NCBI RefSeq assembly: GCF_003952465.1
Contig: NZ_CP034448.1
Span: forward strand, 4,441,001-4,505,000
Direction: 5' to 3'
DNA length: 64,000 nt
DNA from: Mesorhizobium sp. M1B.F.Ca.ET.045.04.1.1
Lineage (GTDB): Bacteria > Pseudomonadota > Alphaproteobacteria > Rhizobiales > Rhizobiaceae
The position numbers and the translations under genes are program-made. Of this stretch, positions 9,201-17,609 are shown piece after piece. The notes below the pieces were generated by a model. That model was not told the DNA's origin. It made no database searches and worked only from the letters and a program-made list of their open reading frames with translations. Each line of letters starts with the position of its first letter. Within the stretch, counting starts at the first letter, position 1.

Positions 9201-12200
9201 ACGTCGGAGCCTTATTGCCCTGGCACACTCTTTGGGCGGAACGCCTGGTAAGGAACACAGGTAAGGCAGGGTTGGCGAGCGCGATTGCGCGGACACTCAA
9301 AGAGTCCGCTTCAGCCGCACGGATTAATTACCGCGAAGAATGGCGCACCGCGGACCAGGTTGCAGAATTGTGGTTGGCGATCCTCGTGAGCGCCAAGGCC
9401 ACGAACAGCACCGCTATCCAGAATTTCACGGACTGGGTTGCAGCGTTAAAGCGACCACTTTACACGCCGACGCTCGCGCGGCTTGCCCGCTCGATGGCAC
9501 GGGTTGGGGGGCTGGCCGGTCAGGCGCTTCACTATGCAAGCCAAGCGTTTAACCTGACAAAGGATGAACGCGACGGCGCTGATACAAAAGCCGAAATGTA
9601 TGTGAGCTTGGCAAGGTCGGTGCTCGCCGCGAGCAGGTCGGAAGCCAAGGCTTATTTCAATCAAGCTGTTGAAGTAGCGAGCAAGGTTGGCGACGAAAAT
9701 ACGGACCGCTGGGCAGCGCTGTTGGATTTAGCCGAGGCCGCCGCCAATCCGACCCAGCCTTCTGCTGAAATGGCATACACCCTCGCTCGCTGCGCCGAAG
9801 TGACCTATGATTATGTTGCGCGAGACAAGCATTTCGACTGGCATCGGACAGTTGAAGCCATCGCAGCTCTTTGTCCTGTATCATCCTTCGCGATATTGAG
9901 CCGGTGGCGCGACCGCGCCTTTGGCCGGGCCGGCAGGGTTTTGCGGATAGCGGTAGAGTTCCTTATTGAACGAAAAGTGCTAGACGCCCGCAAGGCCCTC
10001 CCCCTGATTGGGTTCCGAGCGGAATGGGATGAGGCGGATGTACTCGCTTCCGCGCTTGATGCCTGTGGGACGAAGGCCGAGAAGCAGCGTGTTGCGGACT
10101 TGGGCTACCACTACATAATTATGCAGGGACACACGGTCTCGTCGTGGCGCAAGCTAAAAGACCTCTTCGCCAAACACGGAATTGTGGCGCCTGACATCCA
10201 ACAGCGCCTAGACCATCAAGAGCGCAACGAAAAGAAGGGCGACGACGAAGAGGGGACTGGAAAAGGTCGTCCGTCGAAGCGCTGGAAGGAAGATGCCAAA
10301 AAGGATTGGCGCGCTATTTTCCGAGGCGTCGACCCTGCTGTAGCTAATGAACTAGCGCAAGCTCAGCAGCGGTTCCGCAATTCCGAGCCGCCATTTTATC
10401 AGGATCAATTTTTCCAGCAGGCCATCGCGCGCATTCCCGCCGGGAAGGAAGCCGAGTTTGTAGCCGCATTGGCCGAAGTGCCTGAATTTGAACTTTACCA
10501 TCTGCGAAGCTTCCTCGAGAACATCCCCGTTGCATGGAAAACGAGGCTTTCTGCGCAGGCAGCGATTGCAACGACCTTGCGCACTTTCTGCCGCCGGTAC
10601 TGCATGGATGTAACCCGTGGCTGGTATTACGAAGTGTTGCCGTTCAAGACCGCCTGCCAACTGGCCGGTGTTCCTGAAGGCGATGTGCTTGACGTCGTTC
10701 TGGCAGGCATCGGTGAAGTCACGGAGATCATCGATGTTGGCCGGTTGTTTACGCTTGTGGGGCTGCTTGCTGGCAAGCTAAGCCGCACTGAGGCATTGGA
10801 CGCGCTTGGCTTTGGCCTGAAACTTTTCGATGCGGTCCTTAAAGAGACCGACGGCGATGGGCCATGGACTGCGGCTCTTGCGCCGGTAGGTGACATCGAT
10901 GGCGCCGTTGCAGGATATGTCTTTGGCTCACTCGCTTCGCCCCGCACGTCAAGGCGCTGGGAGGCCGCACATGTGGTTCACGGTCTCTGCGTGCTTCAGC
11001 ATCGCAGGATCGTTTCTGCCCTGGTGGCGTTTGTCGACGGCAATTCAGGTGGCGTCTTTGCCGATGCCGGCTTGTTTTTCTATAACCTGCATGCGCGCCA
11101 GTGGCTGCTGATTGCTTTCGCGCGCGCTGCCAGGGATTGCCCTGATGTTGTTGCCAACCACGCCGATTTCATCCTCAAACATGTGGCCCCGTCAGAGGCG
11201 CATGTCGTCATTCGTGAAATGGCGAAGCGGGCGGCGCTCGCACTGATCGATGCCGGATTGCTGGATCCGGGGTTACGCGCACAAATCTTGGCCGTGAACG
11301 TATCGCAGTTCCCGGCGATTGAAGAACACTCCCATGAGCGTGGAAGCGCGCGTTCGTCGCAAAAGACGGGCGGCGACGACCGTTTCTATTTTGATTACGA
11401 CATGGAGTCCTACTGGTTCCCGCCGCTGGCGAAGTGCTTCGGCCTCTTGGGCAATGACGTTCAGCAGCGGGCGGAGGCGGTCATAACCTCCGATTGGCAT
11501 TATCCCGGCCGCTTGCATTGGGAAGAGGACGCGCGAAGCCGGCGTAAAATGTTCGACTATAGCGACACACGGCATTCGCACGGATCATCTCCGAGCGTCG
11601 ACGATCTCCGCTCTTATATGACTTCCCATGCTATTCTGGTTGTGGCCGGTCAGCTTCTGGACACGATGCCAACCTATCGTAGCCCCGACTCGACCGAAGA
11701 CGATTTTTCAGAATGGTTCCGGTCATACCACGACTTATCCCGCAAGGACGGTTATTGGCTCGCCGACCGCCGAGACCCCATCCCCCTCGATACCCTCTCT
11801 TGGAAAAATGACATCAAAGACGCCGATTGGCCGTCATCCGTTGTCCGCACAGACATAGATCGCGTGTTTTTCCCATTGCCAGGAATGGTAACGCTTTGGG
11901 GTCACTGGAATGCTTCGTCAGGCAGACAACGCGAAGAATGCACGATCCGAAGCGCCCTTGTTTCATCCGAGAGGGCATTAGCACTGCTTCGCGCGCTGCA
12001 AAGTGCTGATGACCCCGATGACTACCTGATTCCGAATGCTGAAGATGACTGCCAGATCGACTTTGGGGCATTTCAGTTGAAGGGCTGGATCGTTGATCGC
12101 ACGCGAGACCGGGGCATTGACGGCAAAGACCCCTGGGCGGGGGATATTCGCTACCCGGCACCGCGCCCATCGGGAGATGTTATCTCTGCGATGAAATTGA

Positions 12201-12517
12201 CCGCCGACCGCGAAGGCCGGAACTGGCTGTTAGATGACAAAGAGCCCGCCGCCATCGTTAGTGAGACCTGGGGCGTGTTTGATGAGCAGGATGACGAGGA
12301 CGCTGGCGATAGGCGCGGAAGCCGGATTCAGGCTTCGCGGTCATTCATCCGGGAGCTATTGCGCAAGCTCAACATGGATATGATCGTTGAAGTGGAAATC
12401 GAGCGACGGCGCAGCTACTCTCGATATGAAAGCCGAGACTACGATGACAGCACGCAAACCTCGCCCACGGTCCAACTCTTCCTTCTCAGGGCCGACGGAA
12501 GTGTCGAAACATGCTGA
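6212..12517 (+). CDS. Avs3-like antiphage protein: Cap4/DUF4297-type nuclease, STAND (NACHT-like) ATPase and long sensor region
   Basis: This 2101-residue protein has three parts. Residues 1-230 resemble the Cap4/DUF4297 nuclease: a GDQFHYLWAARR helix, then E49, D70 (EVIDLAEYF) and YIQLKHS with Q90 and K92, which fit a PD-(D/E)xK site. Residues about 285-560 form a STAND ATPase with Walker A at 296-301 (GGIGKS), Walker B-like CIIIDAADN near 395, and a sensor Arg segment VALCRSH. The remaining 1500 residues are mainly helical repeats, rich in paired Ala/Leu helices, followed by a C-terminal aromatic-rich region. Avs proteins use such repeats to bind phage terminase or portal and then cut DNA with the N-terminal nuclease; Avs3 recognises large terminase. 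The start appears to be TTG 6212, as no ATG lies between it and the stop at 6116. The exact Avs type is inferred from architecture. Confidence 0.7.
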   Translation: MRKPEKKKAATTNLVRPSRDGDQFHYLWAARRCLNLLPPESDLKSVTVEGASPSDKTAKGPIRAGEEVIDLAEYFGDRDFAKATLVRYIQLKHSTEAPNKPWPASGLENTIAGFAKRYKATLAGSSKNGSYPTLEFVFVSNRPISPAVITAVENAAKGLVVKPADLKKLETYTGLKGTKLADFCKLLKLEGRHDALWDQRNILFQDVSQYLPDADVDAPVQLKELVNCKALSQAASNPSIERMDVLRALKADEGRLYPAPCRIEQLSNAVPREQERDLVNAIVGAANRPVVVHAEGGIGKSIFASRIHLGLPLGSASILYDCFGNGQYRSATGYRHRHKDALVQIANELAGKTLCHLLIPTSRAGAVDYLKKFLFRLEQAAGFLRAENPDAVLCIIIDAADNAQMAAEEIGEARAFIRDLLREQIPDGVRIVALCRSHRQEKLDPPPNTLSLELESFSRDETAAHLRQVFPYASEQDIDEFHRLSSKNPRVQALALSAGGTLPEILRELGPNPTTVEKAIGNLLSAAIAKLRDEGGSVEKAQIDRICVALAALRPLVPISVLSSMSGVSASAIKSFAYDLRRPLIVTGETIQFFDEPSESWFRERFKPTAADLTAFIASIKPLSSGSAYVAAALPQLMLEAGQFDELVALALSSEGLPELNPLDRRDVELQRLQFALKASLRAKRYLDAAKLALKTGGETAGDERQRAVLQGNTDLVSALMEGDRIQELVSRKIFGSRWVGSHNAYEAALMSGHAELQGDARSRLRMAVEWVRNWSRLPDKDRARETMADNDIGEMAIAHFNIHGARACVNSLEGWTPPFVPFSVGRYLAHRFVDHSRYEDLDELALAAGDNVYLVLAIVVELREVCRTPPKEALARCLKQLCKPSFMVSTGENWNGHERPLMAVTALVEACHQLSIGTKAALAKLLSRYLPKEPPRGLGTRFNDARSPLLRAYALRAALLGKTLDLLDLAHAELRAEIDKENNHSYSQEAQEFKEDVGALLPWHTLWAERLVRNTGKAGLASAIARTLKESASAARINYREEWRTADQVAELWLAILVSAKATNSTAIQNFTDWVAALKRPLYTPTLARLARSMARVGGLAGQALHYASQAFNLTKDERDGADTKAEMYVSLARSVLAASRSEAKAYFNQAVEVASKVGDENTDRWAALLDLAEAAANPTQPSAEMAYTLARCAEVTYDYVARDKHFDWHRTVEAIAALCPVSSFAILSRWRDRAFGRAGRVLRIAVEFLIERKVLDARKALPLIGFRAEWDEADVLASALDACGTKAEKQRVADLGYHYIIMQGHTVSSWRKLKDLFAKHGIVAPDIQQRLDHQERNEKKGDDEEGTGKGRPSKRWKEDAKKDWRAIFRGVDPAVANELAQAQQRFRNSEPPFYQDQFFQQAIARIPAGKEAEFVAALAEVPEFELYHLRSFLENIPVAWKTRLSAQAAIATTLRTFCRRYCMDVTRGWYYEVLPFKTACQLAGVPEGDVLDVVLAGIGEVTEIIDVGRLFTLVGLLAGKLSRTEALDALGFGLKLFDAVLKETDGDGPWTAALAPVGDIDGAVAGYVFGSLASPRTSRRWEAAHVVHGLCVLQHRRIVSALVAFVDGNSGGVFADAGLFFYNLHARQWLLIAFARAARDCPDVVANHADFILKHVAPSEAHVVIREMAKRAALALIDAGLLDPGLRAQILAVNVSQFPAIEEHSHERGSARSSQKTGGDDRFYFDYDMESYWFPPLAKCFGLLGNDVQQRAEAVITSDWHYPGRLHWEEDARSRRKMFDYSDTRHSHGSSPSVDDLRSYMTSHAILVVAGQLLDTMPTYRSPDSTEDDFSEWFRSYHDLSRKDGYWLADRRDPIPLDTLSWKNDIKDADWPSSVVRTDIDRVFFPLPGMVTLWGHWNASSGRQREECTIRSALVSSERALALLRALQSADDPDDYLIPNAEDDCQIDFGAFQLKGWIVDRTRDRGIDGKDPWAGDIRYPAPRPSGDVISAMKLTADREGRNWLLDDKEPAAIVSETWGVFDEQDDEDAGDRRGSRIQASRSFIRELLRKLNMDMIVEVEIERRRSYSRYESRDYDDSTQTSPTVQLFLLRADGSVETC

Positions 12518-13292
12518 CGCGATCCTGGCCCTTGGCAAAAAGCTCATCGCCGAACTGAAGCTCGCCGACACCAATGACACGCTCTCGCGCTGGATGGTCC
12601 ACTATCTTGCCGAGCAAATTAAGAATGCCGAGCAAAAGACAGCGGAAGACTACCCGCAGCGTGTCATAGCATGCCGCGATGCGATCCTCGCGTTTTGGCA
12701 ACACAGGCACGAGCTGCCAACTGGCAGCCGTCCGTTTCAGGAACTCGAACCAATATTAAGAGCGTTGGCGTCGCTCCATACTGACGCCGGGCCGTATCGC
12801 TATTTTCAACCGCCATTGCCGCCCCGGGATGCACCCAAGGAAAGCAAAGTGTCGCAACAATGGCTGCAATTGGCGGAGCGTCTCGACTATTCCGCGCGCA
12901 TCCTCATTAGGCAATGCCTGGCGAACGCCGCAGACAACGCGATCGACAAATCAAAGGAATGGGTCGCGCTTGCCCAGAAGGCCGGCCTTGAGCAGATTGA
13001 ACTGCCGATCTTGCGGATCATTATTGCGGACGGCGATCTCGCGGACACAAGCGATCCCGACGAAGAGCAGCGGAAGCTGCTGAAGGATCGCACACACAAG
13101 CTACGCGGATTTGTCGAACTAGCAACAACGGTTATCGAGGAATATGAATGCCAACTCAACGGAAAGCCTGACGCAAAACTCAAAAGACTCAAAGCGCTTA
13201 AGGCGCCCGCTGTTTCCCGTTTGGCCAAGCCCGCTCAGTTGATCGTCGAAGAGCGTAGGTCTCGCCGCAAGAGGCCAACGAAGAAACTTTGA
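12444..13292 (+). CDS. partner protein of the Avs3-like ATPase
   Basis: This gene overlaps the end of the STAND gene by about 74 bases in another frame, which indicates cotranslation. ATG 12444 (MTARKPRPRSNSSFSG) is preferred; ATG 12426 is also possible. The 282-residue product looks helical and charged, with a basic C-terminus (EERRSRRKRPTKKL), and shows no enzymatic motif. Type 3 Avs loci are described as having a second small gene beside the nuclease/ATPase, so this may be the Avs3b-type component, but I recognise no diagnostic sequence. The 192 bases after it (13293-13485) hold no supported gene. Confidence 0.55.
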   Translation: MTARKPRPRSNSSFSGPTEVSKHADAILALGKKLIAELKLADTNDTLSRWMVHYLAEQIKNAEQKTAEDYPQRVIACRDAILAFWQHRHELPTGSRPFQELEPILRALASLHTDAGPYRYFQPPLPPRDAPKESKVSQQWLQLAERLDYSARILIRQCLANAADNAIDKSKEWVALAQKAGLEQIELPILRIIIADGDLADTSDPDEEQRKLLKDRTHKLRGFVELATTVIEEYECQLNGKPDAKLKRLKALKAPAVSRLAKPAQLIVEERRSRRKRPTKKL

Positions 13293-13485
13293 GCCATCCG
13301 TAGACTACTTGACGATTTGTGGGGTCATCCCGCTGAGCAGGACCGGGCTCTAGGCGCACGCGCCCGAAGCCGCTGCACGCCGTCGCCCTTCGGCTGACGA
13401 TGTCTTGCCTAAGACAGGGCGGACAGGGCTCCGCCTCACACCCCAGCACCAGCAAATCGCCGTCCCCCGATCCCTCGGCAACGCC

Positions 13486-13809
13486 TCACTTGCTGCGAAT
13501 CGGGTGGTCCCCCTGACGATTTTTGTTGTTGCTCCCGCTAACTCGGTCTCGCCGCAAATCCTTGTGCTCTTCATGCCGTTCCGCATCGAAAGCCTGCTTT
13601 CCCTTCGCGGCCCATAGGTCTCGCGCATGCTCGCCTTCATCGCTCTGCAGCTTGTCGGCCATCCAGAGCAGAGCGCCGTAGATAATGGCGCGATCATCAT
13701 TGATCAGCTCGACGATGCCTGCCTTGACGACGAGGCCACCGAGTTCGATCAGATGTCGGGTGCGCTGGCGTCGCTCGACCTGCCAGGTGCGCATGTCATT
13801 GCGAGCCAT
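13486..13809 (-). CDS. traD: conjugal transfer protein TraD (Ti-type)
   Basis: The 107-residue product starts at ATG 13809 (MARNDMRTWQVERRQR) and has the TraD hallmark TRHLIELGGLVVKAGI followed by DDRAIIYGALLWMADKL. TraD is a small protein of the rhizobial and Agrobacterium DNA-processing region. The frame remains open upstream to 14007, but that part overlaps traC and reads as shadow. The start overlaps the traC stop by 14 bases, so the two genes are coupled. In Ti-type regions traG (the coupling protein) follows traD; here traG is absent and the defence locus begins instead. Confidence 0.75.
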   Translation of the reverse strand: MARNDMRTWQVERRQRTRHLIELGGLVVKAGIVELINDDRAIIYGALLWMADKLQSDEGEHARDLWAAKGKQAFDAERHEEHKDLRRDRVSGSNNKNRQGDHPIRSK

Positions 13810-14122
13810 TGCCGCTTGCCGGCGATTGCGCACTGCCCGGTTGCGCTGGAGCGCTGCGTAGCTTGCGCTGAGATGCCAGATCAGCTCGCCGCGACCGGCT
13901 CTCGAAAAACGTCCCCCCACGCCTGGCCCATGCTTCACGCTTTGCGGTATCTTTCGTTTCAGCGATCGCGACCAACGCGCCGGCCAGTTCATCGGCGGTG
14001 AGCTCATCGGCGCCGGTGGCGATCACCAGTTCACCGAGCTGCTGCACCTTTCGCGTTTTGAGCTCTCGCGCTTTGTCTTCCAGCGCCTTCAGTTCGGCAT
14101 CGAAGTCACGTGGTTTGCGCAT
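13796..14122 (-). CDS. traC: conjugal transfer protein TraC (Ti-type)
   Basis: The 108-residue product (MRKPRDFDAELKALEDKARE...) contains the conserved ARELKTRKVQQLGELVIATG block and a later KREAWARRGGTFFE tail typical of Ti-type TraC. TraC assists relaxosome function at oriT. The gene is the first on the minus strand after the oriT-like region and divergent from traA, exactly the layout of Ti and rhizobial symbiotic plasmids. The C-terminal 30 residues are Ser/Gln/Pro rich and less conserved. Confidence 0.8.
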   Translation of the reverse strand: MRKPRDFDAELKALEDKARELKTRKVQQLGELVIATGADELTADELAGALVAIAETKDTAKREAWARRGGTFFESRSRRADLASQRKLRSAPAQPGSAQSPASGNGSQ

Positions 14123-14224
14123 GTGCTGTCTCCATCAGTTGTCGATCGGAGGATGATAGGGGAGCGTCTGCCGGGAGGCTTCAGGGTTGCCGAGACAGCC
14201 CGGGACGGGCTGGTCCATCCCGAG

Positions 14225-14282
14225 AATTTTTCGAGGGAGGGCGCGCTTATACGTCGTGCCGACGTGCGCTTTGGCGTGCAAC
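14225..14282. other. oriT-like site between traC and traA
   Basis: The 173-base gap between the divergent traC and traA genes holds GGGCGCGCTTATACGTCG (about 14239-14256). This resembles the nick-region sequence of RSF1010/Ti-type origins of transfer, as recalled from the literature. It is immediately part of a perfect inverted repeat ACGTCG-TGC-CGACGT (14251-14265), bounded by GCGC on both sides. Position, orientation and sequence all fit an oriT cleaved by the MobQ-type relaxase domain of TraA. Confidence 0.6.
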
Positions 14283-14295
14283 TGATCCTGTCGCG

Positions 14296-17200
14296 ATGGC
14301 GATCTATCATCTTCACGTCAAGGTCATTGGCCGCAAGGCAGGCTCGAGTGCTGTGGCGTCCGCGGCCTACCGTGCGGCGTCGCGGTTGCGCGACGAACGG
14401 ATCGAAAGCACTCATGACTTCTCCGCCAAGGGCGGTGTCGTCCATTCCGAGGTGATGCTGCCGGACAATGCGCCGAGTGCGTGGAGCGACCGCGAACGGC
14501 TCTGGAACGATGTCGAGGCTTTCGAGGTGCGCAAGGATGCGCAGCTTGCTCGCGAGGTGGAGTTTGCCTTGCCGCGCGAACTCAGCCATGCGCAAGGCAT
14601 CGAACTGGCGCGCGACTTTGTACAAGTCGAGTTTGTCAGCCGGGGCATGGTCGCCGATCTCAATGTGCACTGGGACAGGGCAGAGGATGGCAGCCCCAAG
14701 CCGCATGCCCATGTCATGCTCACCATGCGCTCAGTCGGTGAGAATGGTTTTGGCGCAAAGGTGCGCGATTGGAATGTTACCCAGATGGTCGAGCGCTGGC
14801 GCGAGCGATGGGCCGAGCTTGCCAACGAACGCCTTGCCGAACTCGATATCGACGCACGCATCGATCATCGCAGCCTCGAGGCGCAGGGCATTGCGTTGGA
14901 GCCGCAGACCCAGATTGGCGCGACGGCTCAGCGCATTGAGTGTAGTGACCTCAACCCTGCCGGCGTTGAAGCAGATCGGACCGAACAGCATCGCGAGATC
15001 GCGCGCAACAATGGCGTGCGCATCATTGCAGATCCATCCGTGGCGCTAGACGCAATCACGCATCAGCAATCGACGTTCACGCGCCGCGACATCGCAAAAT
15101 TTGCGCATCGGCACAGCGATGGAATTGACCAGTTCAACGATGTCATGGGAGCCATTAGTAACGCGCCCGATCTCGTCGAACTCGGCAAGGATGGACGCGG
15201 CGAAGATCGCTTCTCCACGCGGCAGATGATCGAGACCGAACAGCGCCTGCATCGCGCGGCGGAACGCATAGCCGGGCAGGAGCGTCATGCGGTGACTGAC
15301 ACTCACCGCGAGGCAGCATTGGCGCATGGCAGGCAGCGCGGGCTTGTTTTGTCAGGCGAGCAGACCGATGCATTGGATCACATCACAGATGGACGCGGCC
15401 TTGGCGTCATTGTCGGGTTTGCCGGTACCGGGAAGAGCGCCATGCTCGGCGTTGCGCGCCAGGCTTGGGCAGCAGCAGGCTACGAGGTTCGAGGCGCCGC
15501 ACTTTCCGGCATTGCGGCCGAGAATCTCGAAAGCGGATCAGGCATCTCATCGCGCACTATCGCCAGCATGGAACACGGCTGGGGACAGGGCCGTGACCTG
15601 CTCACCGCGCGCGATGCCCTGGTGATCGACGAAGCCGGCATGGTCGGCACGCGCCAGTTGGAGCGCGTGCTCTCCCATGCGGCGGGCGTTGGCGCAAAGG
15701 TCGTTCTTATTGGCGATCCGCAGCAGTTGCAGGCGATCGAGGCAGGTGCCGCATTCCGTTCCATCCACGAACGCCACGGCGGCGTCGAGATCGGCGAGGT
15801 GCGCCGGCAGCGCGAGGACTGGCAACGCGACGCGACGCGCGATCTGGCAACCGGCAGGATCGGTGCCGCGATCGGCGCGTACGAGGCGCAAGGCATGGTG
15901 CATCAGGCTGCGTCGCGCGACGAGGCGCGAGTTGAACTCGTCGAGCGCTGGGATCGCGACAGGCAGGCTGAGCCAAAGGCAAGCCGGATCATTCTCACCC
16001 ACACAAACGACGAAGTGCGCGCGCTGAACAAGACAGCGCGCGAGCGCATGGTCGCTGCCGGCGATCTCGGCGACGATGTTCAGGTCCATGTGGAACGCGG
16101 TGCGAGAAACTTCGCAAGCGGCGACCGCATCATGTTCCTGCGCAACGAGCGCTCGCTCGGCGTCAAGAACGGCACGCTCGGCGTGATCGAAGAGGTCAGC
16201 GCGCAGAGCATGACCGTACGCATCGACGACGGCAGGTCTGTGCGCTTTGACCTGAAAGACTATGTCCACATCGACCACGGCTATGCCGCGACCATCCACA
16301 AGGCCCAGGGCATGACGGTCGACCGCACCCATGTGCTGGCGACGCCAGGCATGGATGCGCACAGCAGCTACGTCGCCCTGTCGCGGCATCGTGACGGCAT
16401 GGACCTGTATTACGGCGGCGATGACTTTGCCGCACGAGACCGGCTCGTCCGGACGCTGTCACGCGACCGCACCAAGGACATGGCGTCGGATTACGATCAG
16501 ATCGATCCGGCGCAACACTATGCCGAGCGGCGCGGGATCACGTTTCGACAGCGTGTGGTCGAGATCGTGCGCCGGTTGGTTCCGGAGAAGCTTCGTGACA
16601 GGATCGACGGGCTGCTCGACGGGTTGCGCTTGCCCGCCGACGCCGAGCCCGGTCAGGATCGTGGGCATCAGCCGGGAAGGGACGATGGTCGAGCGCAAAA
16701 CGGCGATGCGGGCGCTGTGTCTGGAAGAGAAGCCTCGTCCATGGGAGCGCAGCGCGAAACAGATGCGCCGCTGGACCCGGAAGCGGCGCTGCGCAGCGCT
16801 CGCACGAAGGCGCTTGTGCGCCACGCGCGTGCTCTCGACGCTATTATCAGCAGTGGAAATGCGGACGGGCAGGGGTTTCCTGAGCAGATGCGCGAATTGA
16901 GAGATGCGCGCAACGCTTTCGAGAAGGTGCGGCCTCATGGTTGGCGCGATGCAGAAGCGGCCTACGTCAAGAATCCCGAGCTGGTTCATGAAGCGGGGAC
17001 CGGTCGCGTCAACCGCATCGTGCGCGCTCTCCGGCTTGAAACCGAAATCCGCACCGGACTAGAAGCTGATCCGATCGGCCGCGCCGACCGTTTTGTACAG
17101 CGCTGGCAGAAGCTCCACCGGACAAGCCAGGAGCAATATCAGGCCGGCGACATGTCCGGCTACAAGTCAACGCGCTCGGCCATGTCCGACATGGCCAAGA

Positions 17201-17343
17201 GCCTCGAACGCGATCCACAGCTTGAATCCCTGCTTGCCAACTATAAAAAGGCGCTTGGCGTCGAACTGGAGTCCGGCCGGCGCCTGGGCGCGGAACTCGC
17301 GTTCAGCCACGGTATTGGCATTGGGCGTGGCATGGGCATCTAA
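14296..17343 (+). CDS. traA: Ti-type conjugative relaxase/helicase TraA
   Basis: Started at ATG 14296 (MAIYHLHVKVIGRKAGSS), the usual TraA N-terminus; the longer upstream frame runs through oriT. The 1015-residue protein has an N-terminal MobA/MobL (MobQ) relaxase domain with the metal-binding PKPHAHVMLTMR motif near residue 135, then a RecD-like helicase: Walker A VGFAGTGKSAML, Walker B DALVIDEAGM, and the C-terminal motif IHKAQGMTVDR with YVALSRH. It nicks oriT and unwinds the strand for transfer. Length is close to Ti-plasmid TraA, and the frame is intact. No traF, traB or trb genes follow, so transfer would need another element's machinery. Confidence 0.9.
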   Translation: MAIYHLHVKVIGRKAGSSAVASAAYRAASRLRDERIESTHDFSAKGGVVHSEVMLPDNAPSAWSDRERLWNDVEAFEVRKDAQLAREVEFALPRELSHAQGIELARDFVQVEFVSRGMVADLNVHWDRAEDGSPKPHAHVMLTMRSVGENGFGAKVRDWNVTQMVERWRERWAELANERLAELDIDARIDHRSLEAQGIALEPQTQIGATAQRIECSDLNPAGVEADRTEQHREIARNNGVRIIADPSVALDAITHQQSTFTRRDIAKFAHRHSDGIDQFNDVMGAISNAPDLVELGKDGRGEDRFSTRQMIETEQRLHRAAERIAGQERHAVTDTHREAALAHGRQRGLVLSGEQTDALDHITDGRGLGVIVGFAGTGKSAMLGVARQAWAAAGYEVRGAALSGIAAENLESGSGISSRTIASMEHGWGQGRDLLTARDALVIDEAGMVGTRQLERVLSHAAGVGAKVVLIGDPQQLQAIEAGAAFRSIHERHGGVEIGEVRRQREDWQRDATRDLATGRIGAAIGAYEAQGMVHQAASRDEARVELVERWDRDRQAEPKASRIILTHTNDEVRALNKTARERMVAAGDLGDDVQVHVERGARNFASGDRIMFLRNERSLGVKNGTLGVIEEVSAQSMTVRIDDGRSVRFDLKDYVHIDHGYAATIHKAQGMTVDRTHVLATPGMDAHSSYVALSRHRDGMDLYYGGDDFAARDRLVRTLSRDRTKDMASDYDQIDPAQHYAERRGITFRQRVVEIVRRLVPEKLRDRIDGLLDGLRLPADAEPGQDRGHQPGRDDGRAQNGDAGAVSGREASSMGAQRETDAPLDPEAALRSARTKALVRHARALDAIISSGNADGQGFPEQMRELRDARNAFEKVRPHGWRDAEAAYVKNPELVHEAGTGRVNRIVRALRLETEIRTGLEADPIGRADRFVQRWQKLHRTSQEQYQAGDMSGYKSTRSAMSDMAKSLERDPQLESLLANYKKALGVELESGRRLGAELAFSHGIGIGRGMGI

Positions 17344-17411
17344 ACTTATTACGAAATGGCATGTCGAGCGTGTCGTCGACGAAGGGATATGTAATGGGTC
17401 TACGTCCTAGT

Positions 17412-17567
17412 TCAATTAAGATGCCGGCGCATGATCACGAAAAGGAATTGAAAGACCGACGAGCCCGTTAGCAGCTCGGTCGTCAACCCCTCAATCGCTT
17501 CCTTGAGCGTCGTCAGCCGCCTCGATCGGCGCAGCGCTTCGAGCGCGTCGATGACCGGAGCAGGCAT
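17412..17567 (-). pseudogene. short remnant or small ORF downstream of traA
   Basis: The minus strand encodes a 51-residue ORF from ATG 17567 (MPAPVIDALEALRRSRRL..., ending LFVIMRRHLN). Codon use is protein-like and the frame extends about 15 codons upstream of the ATG before meeting a stop, so it may be the tail of a longer lost gene. No family is recognised. The rest of 17344-17609 shows nothing else. Confidence 0.3.
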
Positions 17568-17609
17568 CGATCCAGGTCCCGATGGACCCTCCCAAGCCTT
17601 GTTGTGATG

